A stretch of DNA of 54,642 bases from Caballeronia arationis (GTDB lineage Bacteria > Pseudomonadota > Gammaproteobacteria > Burkholderiales > Burkholderiaceae): positions 1 to 54,642 of the forward strand of contig NZ_FCOG02000041.1 of the NCBI RefSeq assembly GCF_001544975.2, read 5' to 3'. Shown in pieces: positions 33,016 through 41,818 of this stretch. The translations under genes and the position numbers were made by a program. Within the stretch, counting starts at the first letter, position 1; each line of letters opens with the position of its first letter. The notes under the pieces are model-generated. The model saw only the letters and a program-made list of their open reading frames with translations, searched no databases and was not told where the DNA came from.

Positions 33016-35919
33016 TCATCCCTTTGCTTCGCGTGCCTTCTTCAGGCACTTGGCCAGACCTTCCGCATCGATGCCATAGCGCTTCATCAACTCCCTGACG
33101 CCGCGGTCTTCAAGCAGGCAGCGAATGACGTCGCCACAACACCCTTCGCCATCCTTGCCCGATCCGGAACGCGGTGGCGGATCGTCGCCTTGCGCCCAGA
33201 CGCCGACCGTGCGCACCTGTTCGCGCATGAACGGCACGCCTGCGAAGCTCCTGCCACGCGCCACGTACCGGAACGTATAGACACCTGCGACCGGCGCGTC
33301 GGTCTGTGTAACGAATGCTCCGGGCGCGGCGGGATCGAGCTTCACCGTGCTCGTCGCCCCGCCCGGATCGGTCGCTTCCACGACCACGAAAGCCGGCGTG
33401 TCGAGCGGCAGGTCGAGTTGACGCAAGGTCACGCGATGATCGATGACCGTCGCGGGCACCGCTCGTCGCGGGCTCGTATCGGCGGACATTGCAAGCGACG
33501 ACTGCGCCTGCACCGTGACGCTGAACGGCACGCCATGCGAGACGAAGCGGCTGCGATCGACATCGAGGTCGCGCTGCACGTCGCCGATGCCCGGCCCCGT
33601 TGCCCCGCCGAGCGCGAGCCGCGCATACCAGCGGCCGGCGTGCGCCGAATGCGTGGGCCAGATCGCCGGCAACGAGAGCCGGTAGGCATCGAGCCCCGTT
33701 CCGGGCACGAACGCCGAATCGACGAGCGACGATACCGACAGCGGATCGATCAGTTCGCCCGCGGGCGTCTCGACGCGAAAGTCGAGATAGCGCCGCAGCG
33801 GCGAAAGCAGGACGACATCGGCCGACGTATCGGCTTCGGTCAGGTCGAAGGGAATGCGCACGACGTCGCGCCCGCTCACATAGCCTTCCGGATCGACGAC
33901 GATCTGGCTGTTCACCACGCCGCTCAGAATCTGCAGGTAGTACTTCGCAACGCGAAACTGCTCGGACGCGCCAAGCGGCCCGGTCAGCATCAGATAGCCG
34001 CCCGTGTTGCCCACGAGCTTCGAAAGCGCCACCGGGTTCAACTGCCCGACCGTCCCGAGCCCGATCGCATACACGCGGTCGTCGATCTTCGAGGCAATGT
34101 CCGCGATGAACTTGGCGGTGTTTTCCTCGCCGTCCGTGAAGACGACGACCGCCTTCTTCGCGTACCCGGGCGTGCCCGCGAGCGTGTCGTGCGCAAGTTC
34201 GACGCCGTCGCCGATCGACGTGCTGCCTGCCGGATTCGTGAGGTGACTCGAAATCGCGCTCTTGCCCTGCACGCGACCACTGCCGAAGCCGAGCGGCCCC
34301 GCCTGCGTGACGGCGAGCCGCAATGCCGCGTCCTGATCGAATGCAACGACGCCGATGCCATCCGTATCGCCGAGCAGTTCGACGAAGGTCGGCGCGGCAT
34401 CGTGCAACACGTCGATGCGCTTCTTGCCCGGAATGCCCGATGGATCGTCCATGCTGCCCGAGCGGTCGAGGACGAGCATCGACGCGACGTTCGGCTTGAC
34501 GATTGCATTTGCCGTGATCGGGATGACCCATTGCGCGCCCGTCTGCGGGCACGAAACGGTCACGCTTCCGGCTGCGCTGGTGCCCGCCGCGCCCGCCTTG
34601 TAGCTGACCCAGAGGCGCACTTCGCGCGCGGTGGCATCGGGCGCGGAAGGCAGCGAGAGCGACCCGCCGAACGGCAAACCGAGCGTGCCCGGCCCCGAGG
34701 TAAGCGCAGGGCCGGCGGTCACCTGAAGCGTAAGCGCTTGACAGGTCTGCACGGAAAACACGATCGCACGCGCGGTCTGGGTGCCGGCCGGAATATCGAC
34801 GAACGAAAGCCGCGTGTTGAGCGGACCGACCGCGACGATGCCGCCGGCACACGGCGCCGCGCTGCAGAAATCGACGAGCGCCGCAGAGATGTCGTCGATG
34901 ATCAGTTCCATCTCGCTCCATTGCGGATGAAAGCGCGTGCCCCACTCGATCACGAAGCCGTAGGTCTTCCCCTTCGCCGGATTCTCCCAGTGACGCGCGT
35001 AGACGTAGTCGTCGCTCGCACCGGAAGTCGGATAGAGACCGTATGACGGCTCCGCCGTGTAGTTGCGTCCGCGCACCGCCGTAATCGCGGCCTTCATCCG
35101 GTTCGCAAGCGAGGCGGCCACAGCTTCGTCGTCGCCCGGGATGTACTCGGCGTACACGTCGTTGCGCACGCCGCGCTTGCCGTCCCATGCGGCGTTGCGA
35201 AAGTTCATCGCCGGATCGTTCGACTGGTTCTGGTCGTCGCCCCAGTTGTAAAGAATGAGTTCCGAATAGCTGTGGACATCGATGAACCAGCGCGTGCGTG
35301 GCACCGCTTCGACGAGCCATTGCACGTTGCGCGTCTCGGGCTCCGAGAAGGCGCCCGTGCCGTGATAGGTCTCGTCGCCCGGATCGGCAGACGCGCCCGG
35401 CGAGGACGGCGCCATCTTGCTCGCGAAGTCCCACAGAAAATCGTAATTGCGGTTGATGTCGACGCCGATAAGGTCCGGGTCGCCGCCGCTCGATGCCGTG
35501 TTGCGGTTCTTGCGCCAGCCGTCGAGTATCCCGGCATCGTGTTGCTGGCTATACAGGCGGCCATCGGGATTCACGAGCGGATAGACCACGAACTCGAGCG
35601 CATTCACCATGCCCTGAATCGCCGCAGCCGTGAAGCTCTTGCCGCCGTACTGCAGGCCTGCGTTATTCGTATACGCCGAGAGCAGGTCGGTCGCGAAGTT
35701 GATCAGGATCTCGCAACTTCCCCATTCGCGCGCATGCACGCCGCCGATCATCATGACGGCATCGCGCGTGCCGAAGCCACCGTTCGAGATGCGCAGCGCA
35801 TGGCTCGTGCGTCCTTCGATCGACGGGTTCGGTAACGAGACGAGGCTTGACAGCGCGGGATATGCCGTCGCCAGATTCGCGATGGCCGATTCGACTTCGA
35901 CGATGTTGAGATAGCTCAT
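33016..35919 (-). CDS. M14 zinc carboxypeptidase fused to a von Willebrand factor A domain
   Basis: A 967-residue multidomain protein. Residues 1-350 form an M14 metallocarboxypeptidase: zinc ligands His62 and Glu65 (HAREW), and His216 (DVHSYSE), the substrate-anchoring NRN at 156-158, and catalytic Glu325 (VIEWG). Residues 360-470 look like a beta-sandwich linker. Residues 480-660 are a VWA domain with a complete MIDAS: Asp485-Ser487-Ser489, Thr567 and Asp596 (FTDGEEN). A Cys-rich, helical C-terminus follows (CCGDVIRCLL). No signal peptide is present. It overlaps the 139-residue gene by 4 nt. The substrate is unknown; VWA may bind a partner through a metal ion. Confidence 0.85.
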   Translation of the reverse strand: MSYLNIVEVESAIANLATAYPALSSLVSLPNPSIEGRTSHALRISNGGFGTRDAVMMIGGVHAREWGSCEILINFATDLLSAYTNNAGLQYGGKSFTAAAIQGMVNALEFVVYPLVNPDGRLYSQQHDAGILDGWRKNRNTASSGGDPDLIGVDINRNYDFLWDFASKMAPSSPGASADPGDETYHGTGAFSEPETRNVQWLVEAVPRTRWFIDVHSYSELILYNWGDDQNQSNDPAMNFRNAAWDGKRGVRNDVYAEYIPGDDEAVAASLANRMKAAITAVRGRNYTAEPSYGLYPTSGASDDYVYARHWENPAKGKTYGFVIEWGTRFHPQWSEMELIIDDISAALVDFCSAAPCAGGIVAVGPLNTRLSFVDIPAGTQTARAIVFSVQTCQALTLQVTAGPALTSGPGTLGLPFGGSLSLPSAPDATAREVRLWVSYKAGAAGTSAAGSVTVSCPQTGAQWVIPITANAIVKPNVASMLVLDRSGSMDDPSGIPGKKRIDVLHDAAPTFVELLGDTDGIGVVAFDQDAALRLAVTQAGPLGFGSGRVQGKSAISSHLTNPAGSTSIGDGVELAHDTLAGTPGYAKKAVVVFTDGEENTAKFIADIASKIDDRVYAIGLGTVGQLNPVALSKLVGNTGGYLMLTGPLGASEQFRVAKYYLQILSGVVNSQIVVDPEGYVSGRDVVRIPFDLTEADTSADVVLLSPLRRYLDFRVETPAGELIDPLSVSSLVDSAFVPGTGLDAYRLSLPAIWPTHSAHAGRWYARLALGGATGPGIGDVQRDLDVDRSRFVSHGVPFSVTVQAQSSLAMSADTSPRRAVPATVIDHRVTLRQLDLPLDTPAFVVVEATDPGGATSTVKLDPAAPGAFVTQTDAPVAGVYTFRYVARGRSFAGVPFMREQVRTVGVWAQGDDPPPRSGSGKDGEGCCGDVIRCLLEDRGVRELMKRYGIDAEGLAKCLKKAREAKG

Positions 35920-36335
35920 GATGGCTTCCTCAACAACTTGCCGCGCCCCACGGGCAGCACGGACGGATCTTCAAAGCGATTGCCGCTGCCGACATCGGGC
36001 AGGCCTTCGTCCGCCATATCCGAGGGATCGGCGATGATCTCGAGCCGCACGGCATCGCTGCGCTGCGCTTCCTTCGCGGTGCTGCCCTTCATCAGCACGT
36101 GCGCGGTCGCGATGCCCTCCTTGTTCACGCGCGGACCCGCGCACGCAAACTTCATTGGCGTGGATTCGATGAAGCGCTTAAGTTCTTCCGGGCTGGTCGC
36201 GATCAGACGCACCTGCACCATCGGGTCGTGGGGTTGAGGAGGCGGGCTCGAATCGCCTGGGGCCGCCCTCTTGCGGGCGGTCTTGCGAACTGCAGACGTG
36301 CCGGTCTTCTTCCCCGGATTCGATTTGCTGACCAT
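35916..36335 (-). CDS. Basic protein of unknown function upstream of the carboxypeptidase
   Basis: A 139-residue protein. The first 40 residues are rich in Lys, Arg, Ser and Pro and probably disordered. A predicted alpha/beta part follows (MVQVRLIATSPEELKRFIES, then VRLEIIADPSDMA), and the tail is basic (GRGKLLRKPS). No signal peptide. Its stop overlaps the carboxypeptidase start (ATGA), so the two are translationally coupled and probably act together. I recognise no characterised family. It could be a chaperone, propeptide-like inhibitor or substrate of the peptidase; nothing in the sequence decides. Confidence 0.7.
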   Translation of the reverse strand: MVSKSNPGKKTGTSAVRKTARKRAAPGDSSPPPQPHDPMVQVRLIATSPEELKRFIESTPMKFACAGPRVNKEGIATAHVLMKGSTAKEAQRSDAVRLEIIADPSDMADEGLPDVGSGNRFEDPSVLPVGRGKLLRKPS

Positions 36336-36815
36336 GCGGACCTCCGATCGTCATCGTGAAACGCAGGCGCGGCGGATGTCGTTCGGATGAGCGGCGGCCA
36401 TCGAAAGACGGCCTTGCAAGCCTGCGACGTGGGCGGCGGCCATGAGCGGTGGCGCCCGCGTTGAAAGAAAGCTTAGGCAATTCGATAGACCACCGAAAGG
36501 ATTGCATCTAGCCGATAGCGGACGTTTTCCATCTTGCGACGAGCGGCAGATGACTGTTGGGCAACCCACAGTGCCGCACAGAAGAGCTTGCCGCAGCGGT
36601 TTCGCCGACTATCTTTAGCTTACATCGCAATTCATTCTCGCTTACACGAGGGTGCTTGCGGGACAGCAGCCGATCCAGCCGGACATCACGACGATGGTCC
36701 GTGCCCGAAGCCATGATGCGCCGCGATGGCAACGCAGGCGAGCGCATTGCCGAACGACTCGAAGCCGCAGTGGCTGCATGCGCTCGAACCGCAACATCCA
36801 CGCGGAGTACTCACG
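36336..36815. promoter_or_regulatory. 480-nt divergent promoter region of the metallopeptidase locus
   Basis: No gene is supported. The middle (36470-36650) is less GC-rich than its surroundings. It should carry promoters for both the leftward carboxypeptidase operon and the rightward zincin gene. No convincing consensus promoter or long palindrome was found. Confidence 0.4.
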
Positions 36816-36995
36816 ATGGCCGTCTTGTCTTCCCCGATCCCGCCACTTCCCGACTATCTTCCTCCCGCAACCGAAACCCCCGTCGATGACACTGCGCGCG
36901 CATCGCTCGCCGCCGATGGCATACTCGGTTCCGGCGTGCTCGGTCCCGTGGTCACGCAATTCCGCACCGTGCGCTGCGGCTGCTGGCTCCTGAAC
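36816..36995 (+). pseudogene. 5' end of the zincin protease gene, out of frame with the rest
   Basis: ATG 36816 has GGAG 8 nt upstream and encodes MAVLSSPIPPLPDYL, running to FRTVRCGCWLLN. At about 36995 the frame must slip by one base to continue into HRPAGSRRVMYDGTLRVE of the following ORF. Adding one base after AAC gives a smooth N(Y/H)RPAG junction. So a single-base deletion, or a sequencing error, splits the gene. Confidence 0.6.
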
Positions 36996-37021
36996 ACCGT
37001 CCCGCGGGCTCACGGCGTGTC

Positions 37022-39007
37022 ATGTATGACGGCACACTGCGCGTCGAGTGCCACAACGCGGGCCGCACCGCGAGCGGCGATCTTTACCAGCGCACGGTGC
37101 GCATCCTGACCCTGCCGCCGATCGACCCGATTCCTCCCCTTGTGCCAATACCGCCATTCGACCCTGTACCGGTGCCGCCCGGGCCCGTCGAGAATCCGGG
37201 ATCGATGAGCGACTTCGGACCGTTGCTGCCCATCCTGAGCGGCGCGCCGAACCCCGCCAACGGCATCCCGATCCTGCGGCGCTCGCGCTATCGCTACTAC
37301 GTGCGCGTGACGTCGTTGCCCGAACTCTTCTATCGCGGCGCGGGGTTCACGCTCGGCTTCGAGTTGTGGCGATACACCGCGCCGAACGGCTGGGCGCTCG
37401 AATCGACGCTCAGCGCACGCATGATCCGCATGGCTGCGCCGACCGGCTATCCGTCACCGTCCGACTACGCAGAGGGCGATGTGAAGAACGCGACCGGTTC
37501 CGTGGTCGGGCGGCTGACGATGGGCTGGCTGAGTCCGTACTACCGCCGGTGCTCCGTCGAGATCGACACCGTCAGCGGCTCCGAGCAGCCCACGACCGAC
37601 GCCGCGGGCCACACCTGGCAGAGCGTGATGGACGAACTCGGCTGGCAGGTCGACGTGCGCCTGAGCGACACCAACGTAGCCGAGCCGAGCGGCGACTCGT
37701 GGTCGGATGCCGAAATGCACGCGGCCATGCTCGCAAGCCGCGATGCCGTCAATCTCGACCGCGAATGGCGCTATCACGTGCTCGCCGTGAAGAACATCGA
37801 CTCGACACCGCGCGGCATCATGTACGACGCAGCCGGCACCGATTCGAACAACGTGCCGCGCGAAGGCATCGGCATCCCGTCGCACTGGACCATCGATCCG
37901 GGCTGGGGCACGGTGAGCGGCCAGCGCTTCGGCACGGCGTCAGCGCCCTACTTTCGCACGGCGATTCACGAGATCGGCCACGCGTTGGGACTCGTCCACA
38001 ACTTCGCGGACTTCGGCTTCATGTGCACGAGCGACGTGATCGCGGCGGGGGGCACGCCCTCCAATCCGTTTCCGAACAACATCCAGTGGTCGTATCACAC
38101 GGACAACCTGAAGCAGTTGCGCCACTACCCCGATCCGTTCGTGCGGCCCGGCGCGGTGGCCTTCGGCGGCGCTTCGAGCACGACGCCCGCGATCACCCCG
38201 ACCGATCTCGAAGTCGACGTGGACGGCCTCGCGCTCGTCGTGACGCCGCTGCTCGGTGAAGTGCCGATCGGCGCGCCGGTGCGAGTCGGCATCGGGCTCG
38301 TGAATCGCAGCGCGCAACCAATGCGCGTGCCCGCCGATCTCAGCCTGAAGGGCGATTTCGTCAGCGGCGAGGTCGTCGATCCGACGGGCAACGCGCGCTC
38401 GTTTCGCACCGTCGTGCGCTGCATCGAGGACCATGCGTTCATGCTGCTTCAGCCCGGCGAGTCGATCGAGGATTCGATGACGCTCATGCGCGGCTCCGAG
38501 GGCGCGCTCTTCGCCGTGCCGGGCGTACATGAAGTTCGTGTCGAGGTGCACTGGGACGCGGAGGAAATGATCGCCCGCGTCGAGGGCGGCACGACGGTCA
38601 TGGTTACCGGCGCGGCCGATGCGGACCACGCGGCAGCCGCGCACGCGGTGCTTGCGACACCCGACGCGCATCTGGTGCTCGCGATCGGCGGCGATCATCT
38701 GATCGACGGTATCGCGGCCATCCAGACCGCGCTTGCGTGTTCCGTCCTGCGGCCGCATTTCGCTGCCGTCGAGGCGAAGCGCGTCGGCCGCCGCTTCGGG
38801 CATCGCAAGCCGGACGTGAAGGCGGTGGCAGCCCTCATCGACGACGATGTCGTGATGAGCGGTACCGAACTCGGCAAGCTCGCGGCCATCGTGCAGAATG
38901 ACGCGAAGTCCGGCGCAACTGCGAAGGGGCTCGCGAAGACGCTCAAGTCGAAGGCGAAGAAGGTGACTCTGTCGAGCGCGGCGAGAAAGAACGTCGATGC
39001 GCTCTGA
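37022..39007 (+). CDS. Matrixin-like zinc metalloprotease (main part of a frameshifted gene)
   Basis: A 661-residue frame. A proline-rich linker (residues 30-57) precedes a zincin domain. The active site HEIGHALGLVH (residues 316-326) supplies three zinc-binding histidines and the catalytic glutamate. The Met-turn is probably Met334. C-terminal beta-rich and basic segments end in KSKAKKVTLSSAARKNVDAL. The natural protein probably starts at 36816 in another frame (see the 5' piece), giving about 730 residues. ATG 37022 itself has no ribosome site. No signal peptide is seen in either version. It is divergent from the M14-VWA gene, suggesting a shared peptide-processing role. Confidence 0.75.
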   Translation: MYDGTLRVECHNAGRTASGDLYQRTVRILTLPPIDPIPPLVPIPPFDPVPVPPGPVENPGSMSDFGPLLPILSGAPNPANGIPILRRSRYRYYVRVTSLPELFYRGAGFTLGFELWRYTAPNGWALESTLSARMIRMAAPTGYPSPSDYAEGDVKNATGSVVGRLTMGWLSPYYRRCSVEIDTVSGSEQPTTDAAGHTWQSVMDELGWQVDVRLSDTNVAEPSGDSWSDAEMHAAMLASRDAVNLDREWRYHVLAVKNIDSTPRGIMYDAAGTDSNNVPREGIGIPSHWTIDPGWGTVSGQRFGTASAPYFRTAIHEIGHALGLVHNFADFGFMCTSDVIAAGGTPSNPFPNNIQWSYHTDNLKQLRHYPDPFVRPGAVAFGGASSTTPAITPTDLEVDVDGLALVVTPLLGEVPIGAPVRVGIGLVNRSAQPMRVPADLSLKGDFVSGEVVDPTGNARSFRTVVRCIEDHAFMLLQPGESIEDSMTLMRGSEGALFAVPGVHEVRVEVHWDAEEMIARVEGGTTVMVTGAADADHAAAAHAVLATPDAHLVLAIGGDHLIDGIAAIQTALACSVLRPHFAAVEAKRVGRRFGHRKPDVKAVAALIDDDVVMSGTELGKLAAIVQNDAKSGATAKGLAKTLKSKAKKVTLSSAARKNVDAL

Positions 39008-39043
39008 GTCGTTCTCTGGCGCTGCGTTGCGCGCCCGCCGCCG

Positions 39044-39412
39044 ATGATGGCGGCCGGTGCGCTGACGCGCACGTTGGCGCTGGCAACGACGCTCTTGCTG
39101 GGAGAGGCGGCGATGGCAATCGATGACGCGAGACTCGTCGGTGTGTGGCGCAAGGCGGGCGCCGGGGAATGCGCGAGCCAGTACGCCGCGCGACTGCGCT
39201 TCGAGCCGAACGGTCTCTACTTCGGTGAAGCGGAGCCACCCGGCGCATTTACCTGGTGGGACGGCGGCACGTGGCGGGTGCCCGCGCCGGGGCGTCTCGC
39301 GCTGTCGATCGCAAACGATGCGGTGGTCGAATACGCCTATGCCCTCGACGGAGACGACATGCTCGTGACGGACGCTTCGGGTTGCGAAGTGGGCTACCGG
39401 CGTGAGCGTTGA
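39044..39412 (+). CDS. Small secreted protein of unknown function (122 aa)
   Basis: A signal peptide (LALATTLLLGEAAMA) is cleaved near residue 24. The mature domain looks like a small lipocalin-type beta barrel: LVGVWRKAGAGECAS, then LRFEPNGLYFGE, FTWWDGGTWRV and MLVTDASGCEVGYRR. Two cysteines could form a disulfide. ATG 39044 or 39047 may be used; the ribosome site is weak. It lies 36 nt after the protease gene and may be cotranscribed. Confidence 0.65.
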   Translation: MMAAGALTRTLALATTLLLGEAAMAIDDARLVGVWRKAGAGECASQYAARLRFEPNGLYFGEAEPPGAFTWWDGGTWRVPAPGRLALSIANDAVVEYAYALDGDDMLVTDASGCEVGYRRER

Positions 39413-39574
39413 GCGCAGCAGCCGGTGGACAGGACATTGACGCTGCGCACCCGCAAGGCCGCGACGGCGTGCGAACGCTTATTTGTGATCCTGAATAGCC
39501 GCCGATTCGCCGAATAGCAGCCGAACTACGCCTCAGATGGACCGATTGGGATCACGGGTACGGCGCTAAACTGG

Positions 39575-39608
39575 TTTCCGTGGTGCAGAACAACGCACCA
39601 CGCGGAAA
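39575..39608. repeat. Stem-loop at the left edge of the island
   Basis: TTTCCG-TGGTGC (39575-39586) pairs with GCACCA-CG-CGGAAA (39595-39608), leaving a two-base bulge and an 8-nt loop. It could be a terminator for the secreted-protein gene or an operator. Confidence 0.4.
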
Positions 39609-39884
39609 GAAACAGCAGTCGACTGAGCAAACGGTCTTACCTTCAATCCTTAACCGTAATGCAGTGACGTATCAGGTTCGATCCGAAGTTGTAGCAGCAG
39701 CACTCGCAGTAGCAGTAGTCGCAGTTGTTTGCAGAAAGCTGGACGTACCATGAGCCTTTGTAGTCGTTTCCGAAGTAGCAGTAGTGGTATCCGATGCCAG
39801 TAGCGACGCAACGCAGCAACGAAGTTTCGCTGTGGCCGTAACGCAATACTCATCGGAGTTGTCAGCAGCAGACGAAGACGCATG

Positions 39885-39926
39885 GCCCCGCACCGGTTCG
39901 ACCGGGCGGGGCTTTGCCCTTTTCAG
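39885..39926 (+). terminator. Strong rho-independent-type terminator
   Basis: GCCCCGC and GCGGGGC (39885-39891, 39906-39912) enclose a second stem CCGGT-TCG-ACCGG, followed by TTTGCCCTTTT. This is the best intrinsic terminator shape in the window for the + strand, and it implies a rightward transcript through the island. Confidence 0.6.
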
Positions 39927-39952
39927 CGCTGGAACGCAAGCAACCGGCGCAG

Positions 39953-41740
39953 TCAGTAAAGCTGCGCGAGTCCCGAGCGAATCGACTCGGGGAGGTTCGG
40001 CTCGGCGGCAATGCGCGCGAGGAAGTGCGCATCGTCGGCGACGGTCAGCGAATCGAGTTCGATCGCACCGAGCAAGGTCGAAAGCGGCGTCGACTTCGAC
40101 GCGGCCGGCGCCAGCTTCGGCCCGGTGAAATCGTGCGGTCCGTCGAATGGCAACCGTGGCCGCTGATCCATTCCCGTATCGCGAATCTCGTCGAGCGCGA
40201 GCGTCCAGACGACCGGACGCGGCGCATCGAAGGCAACGAGCCGTTTGGCAGGCGGACTGGTCCCGGCCTTCTCGATCGCGCGAGCGAGGTCAGGCAGTCT
40301 GCTGAAGGCTCGTTTGAGGGTTTTCGTCGCCGCGGCGAGTGACACCTTCGCGACATCGGGATCGCCGCTCGCCTGCTCCAGATACAGCTTGCGCGCCTGC
40401 CCTCCTACCTTCAGCGCCTCGCCTTCGACGCCGAGTGCCTTCATCGTCGCCGGGAGGCCGTAACGCGGGACGCCGTTGATCATCACGAGCGTGATCGACG
40501 TCTCCTTCGCGCGGATCAGCGCTTCGTATGGATCGCCGGCATTCCCCTCGATGATCAAGAGGTCCGCGCGCCGGCCCGCTTCCAGCGTTCCTAGCGCGCC
40601 CTGCCACTTGAGGATGGCGGCCGCGTCGCGAGTCGCCATTGCGACCAGATCGCGAGCGCTGAAGAGACCATCGAGCAGATGCTGCGAATAGAGCCATGCC
40701 ACCTTGAGTTCGCCAAGCAGGTTCTTGCTGCCCGACGGCGACCAGTCGCTGCCGATGCCGATCCGCACGTTTGCCTTGCGAGCCGCATCGACATGCGCGG
40801 TCGCGCCATAAAGCAGCAGGTTGCTGAGCGGCGACCAGACCATCGACCCGCCAAAGCGCGCGAGCGTCTTGAAGTCGGCGGGAACGAGCCCGGCCGCGTG
40901 GATCGCGGTCAGCCGGTCGTTGATCGCCCATTCGCCCGGCGCGACTTCCAGCGCCAGAAAGTGCTTGCGCGCGACGGACTCGGTGGCGTTCGCAGGCGTG
41001 ATGCCCTCGGCGAGGTGCAGCAGGTAGCAACTGTCTTCCTTCTCGAGCCGCGCCAGGAACGATCTGGCGTCTTTCGCGTCGACGTCCGCGATGCGTGCCT
41101 GCGCTTCCGATAACGCCGGATCGTCGGTCTGTTCGACATTGCGCAGGATGCCGCGGTAGTAGCGCTGAACGCCCGCGTTGCTGTTGAGCATGATGCCCTG
41201 GCTCGTCGTCACGCCGCCAAGCATGCATTTGCATTCCACGTATCGCACGAGCGGCGCGAGCAGCGCCGCCTGCCCGCGAGCATCGCGATACTCACCGACG
41301 ACCGTCATCGGGCCGCTGATGAGCCTTCGGTAATCAGGATGTCTCGGCCATTGTCCGCGGTCGCCGTAAAGCTGTGGCACCGGGCTCCACAGCGGCAGCG
41401 CGTTGTAGCTCAGATGATTGTGCAGTTCGATGAGGCCGGCAAAGATCGTGCCGCCCGTCTCTACGATTGCAACGTCCGCGAACCCGGCGGGACTGCCGGC
41501 GCTCCTGTTTCGCACCGCGACAATGCTGCCCTTGTCGATGTAGACGACCGCGTTCTTTTTCACCGTGAAGCGGTCGTCCATCGTCACGACCCGGCCTGCC
41601 AGCGCCAGTCTGGCTCCATCGAGTGGATCGACGGGCCCGGGCTTGGGCGCTTTCAGTGACCGCGCCCGGTCAGCAGCAGTCTCTACGACTTGCGGCTTGT
41701 CCGGAGCCAGCGGATACCAGCGGCGCGCTGCCTTTGCCAT
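39953..41740 (-). CDS. Amidohydrolase family protein
   Basis: A 595-residue metal-dependent hydrolase. The N-terminal composite beta-sandwich (LALAGRVVTMDDRFTV) leads into the TIM barrel with the first HxH pair at His107 and His109 (ELHNHL). A later IHAAG histidine and Asp in GIGSDWSPSG complete the usual metal and catalytic set. The barrel ends with GTLEAGRRADLLIIEG. It resembles cytosine deaminase/atrazine chlorohydrolase-type enzymes acting on amines or amides, and is longer by a C-terminal domain of about 130 residues. No signal peptide. It seems to be a single-gene unit. Confidence 0.82.
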   Translation of the reverse strand: MAKAARRWYPLAPDKPQVVETAADRARSLKAPKPGPVDPLDGARLALAGRVVTMDDRFTVKKNAVVYIDKGSIVAVRNRSAGSPAGFADVAIVETGGTIFAGLIELHNHLSYNALPLWSPVPQLYGDRGQWPRHPDYRRLISGPMTVVGEYRDARGQAALLAPLVRYVECKCMLGGVTTSQGIMLNSNAGVQRYYRGILRNVEQTDDPALSEAQARIADVDAKDARSFLARLEKEDSCYLLHLAEGITPANATESVARKHFLALEVAPGEWAINDRLTAIHAAGLVPADFKTLARFGGSMVWSPLSNLLLYGATAHVDAARKANVRIGIGSDWSPSGSKNLLGELKVAWLYSQHLLDGLFSARDLVAMATRDAAAILKWQGALGTLEAGRRADLLIIEGNAGDPYEALIRAKETSITLVMINGVPRYGLPATMKALGVEGEALKVGGQARKLYLEQASGDPDVAKVSLAAATKTLKRAFSRLPDLARAIEKAGTSPPAKRLVAFDAPRPVVWTLALDEIRDTGMDQRPRLPFDGPHDFTGPKLAPAASKSTPLSTLLGAIELDSLTVADDAHFLARIAAEPNLPESIRSGLAQLY

Positions 41741-41818
41741 GTGAGGACTCCCTTGGACATCTTGACCACGATGTTAGGGCAATCGGCAAAGGCATGCGCG
41801 CCGTCGCGCGCGTGCGCC

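Larger units (their letters stand above)
39413..39952. other. 540-nt low-complexity, lower-GC island
   Basis: No confident gene. GCA/GTA-rich triplet runs at 39690-39730 and 39770-39790 give a rightward Ala/Val-rich peptide frame and a leftward Cys/Tyr-rich frame (39846-39643, TTG start, with CDYCYCECCCYNFG). Neither has a clear ribosome site. Composition differs from both flanks, suggesting foreign or relic DNA. It is bounded by hairpins at 39575-39608 and 39885-39912. Confidence 0.4.

Noticed and set aside
32776..35046. 756-codon rightward ORF
   Set aside because: It is antisense to the M14-VWA gene, whose domains and active-site residues are clear. Long antisense frames are expected in GC-rich DNA. 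It is Arg/His-rich with no motif.
36508..36801. 97-codon leftward ORF in the divergent peptidase promoter region
   Set aside because: No ribosome site, no coding bias, and it lies in the promoter-bearing gap.
39690..39730. Triplet runs as a possible CRISPR or tandem repeat array
   Set aside because: Only short, irregular GCA/GTA repeats, with no regular repeat-spacer spacing and no cas genes.
39784..40128. 114-codon rightward ORF
   Set aside because: Runs through the intrinsic terminator at 39885-39926 and into the amidohydrolase on the other strand.
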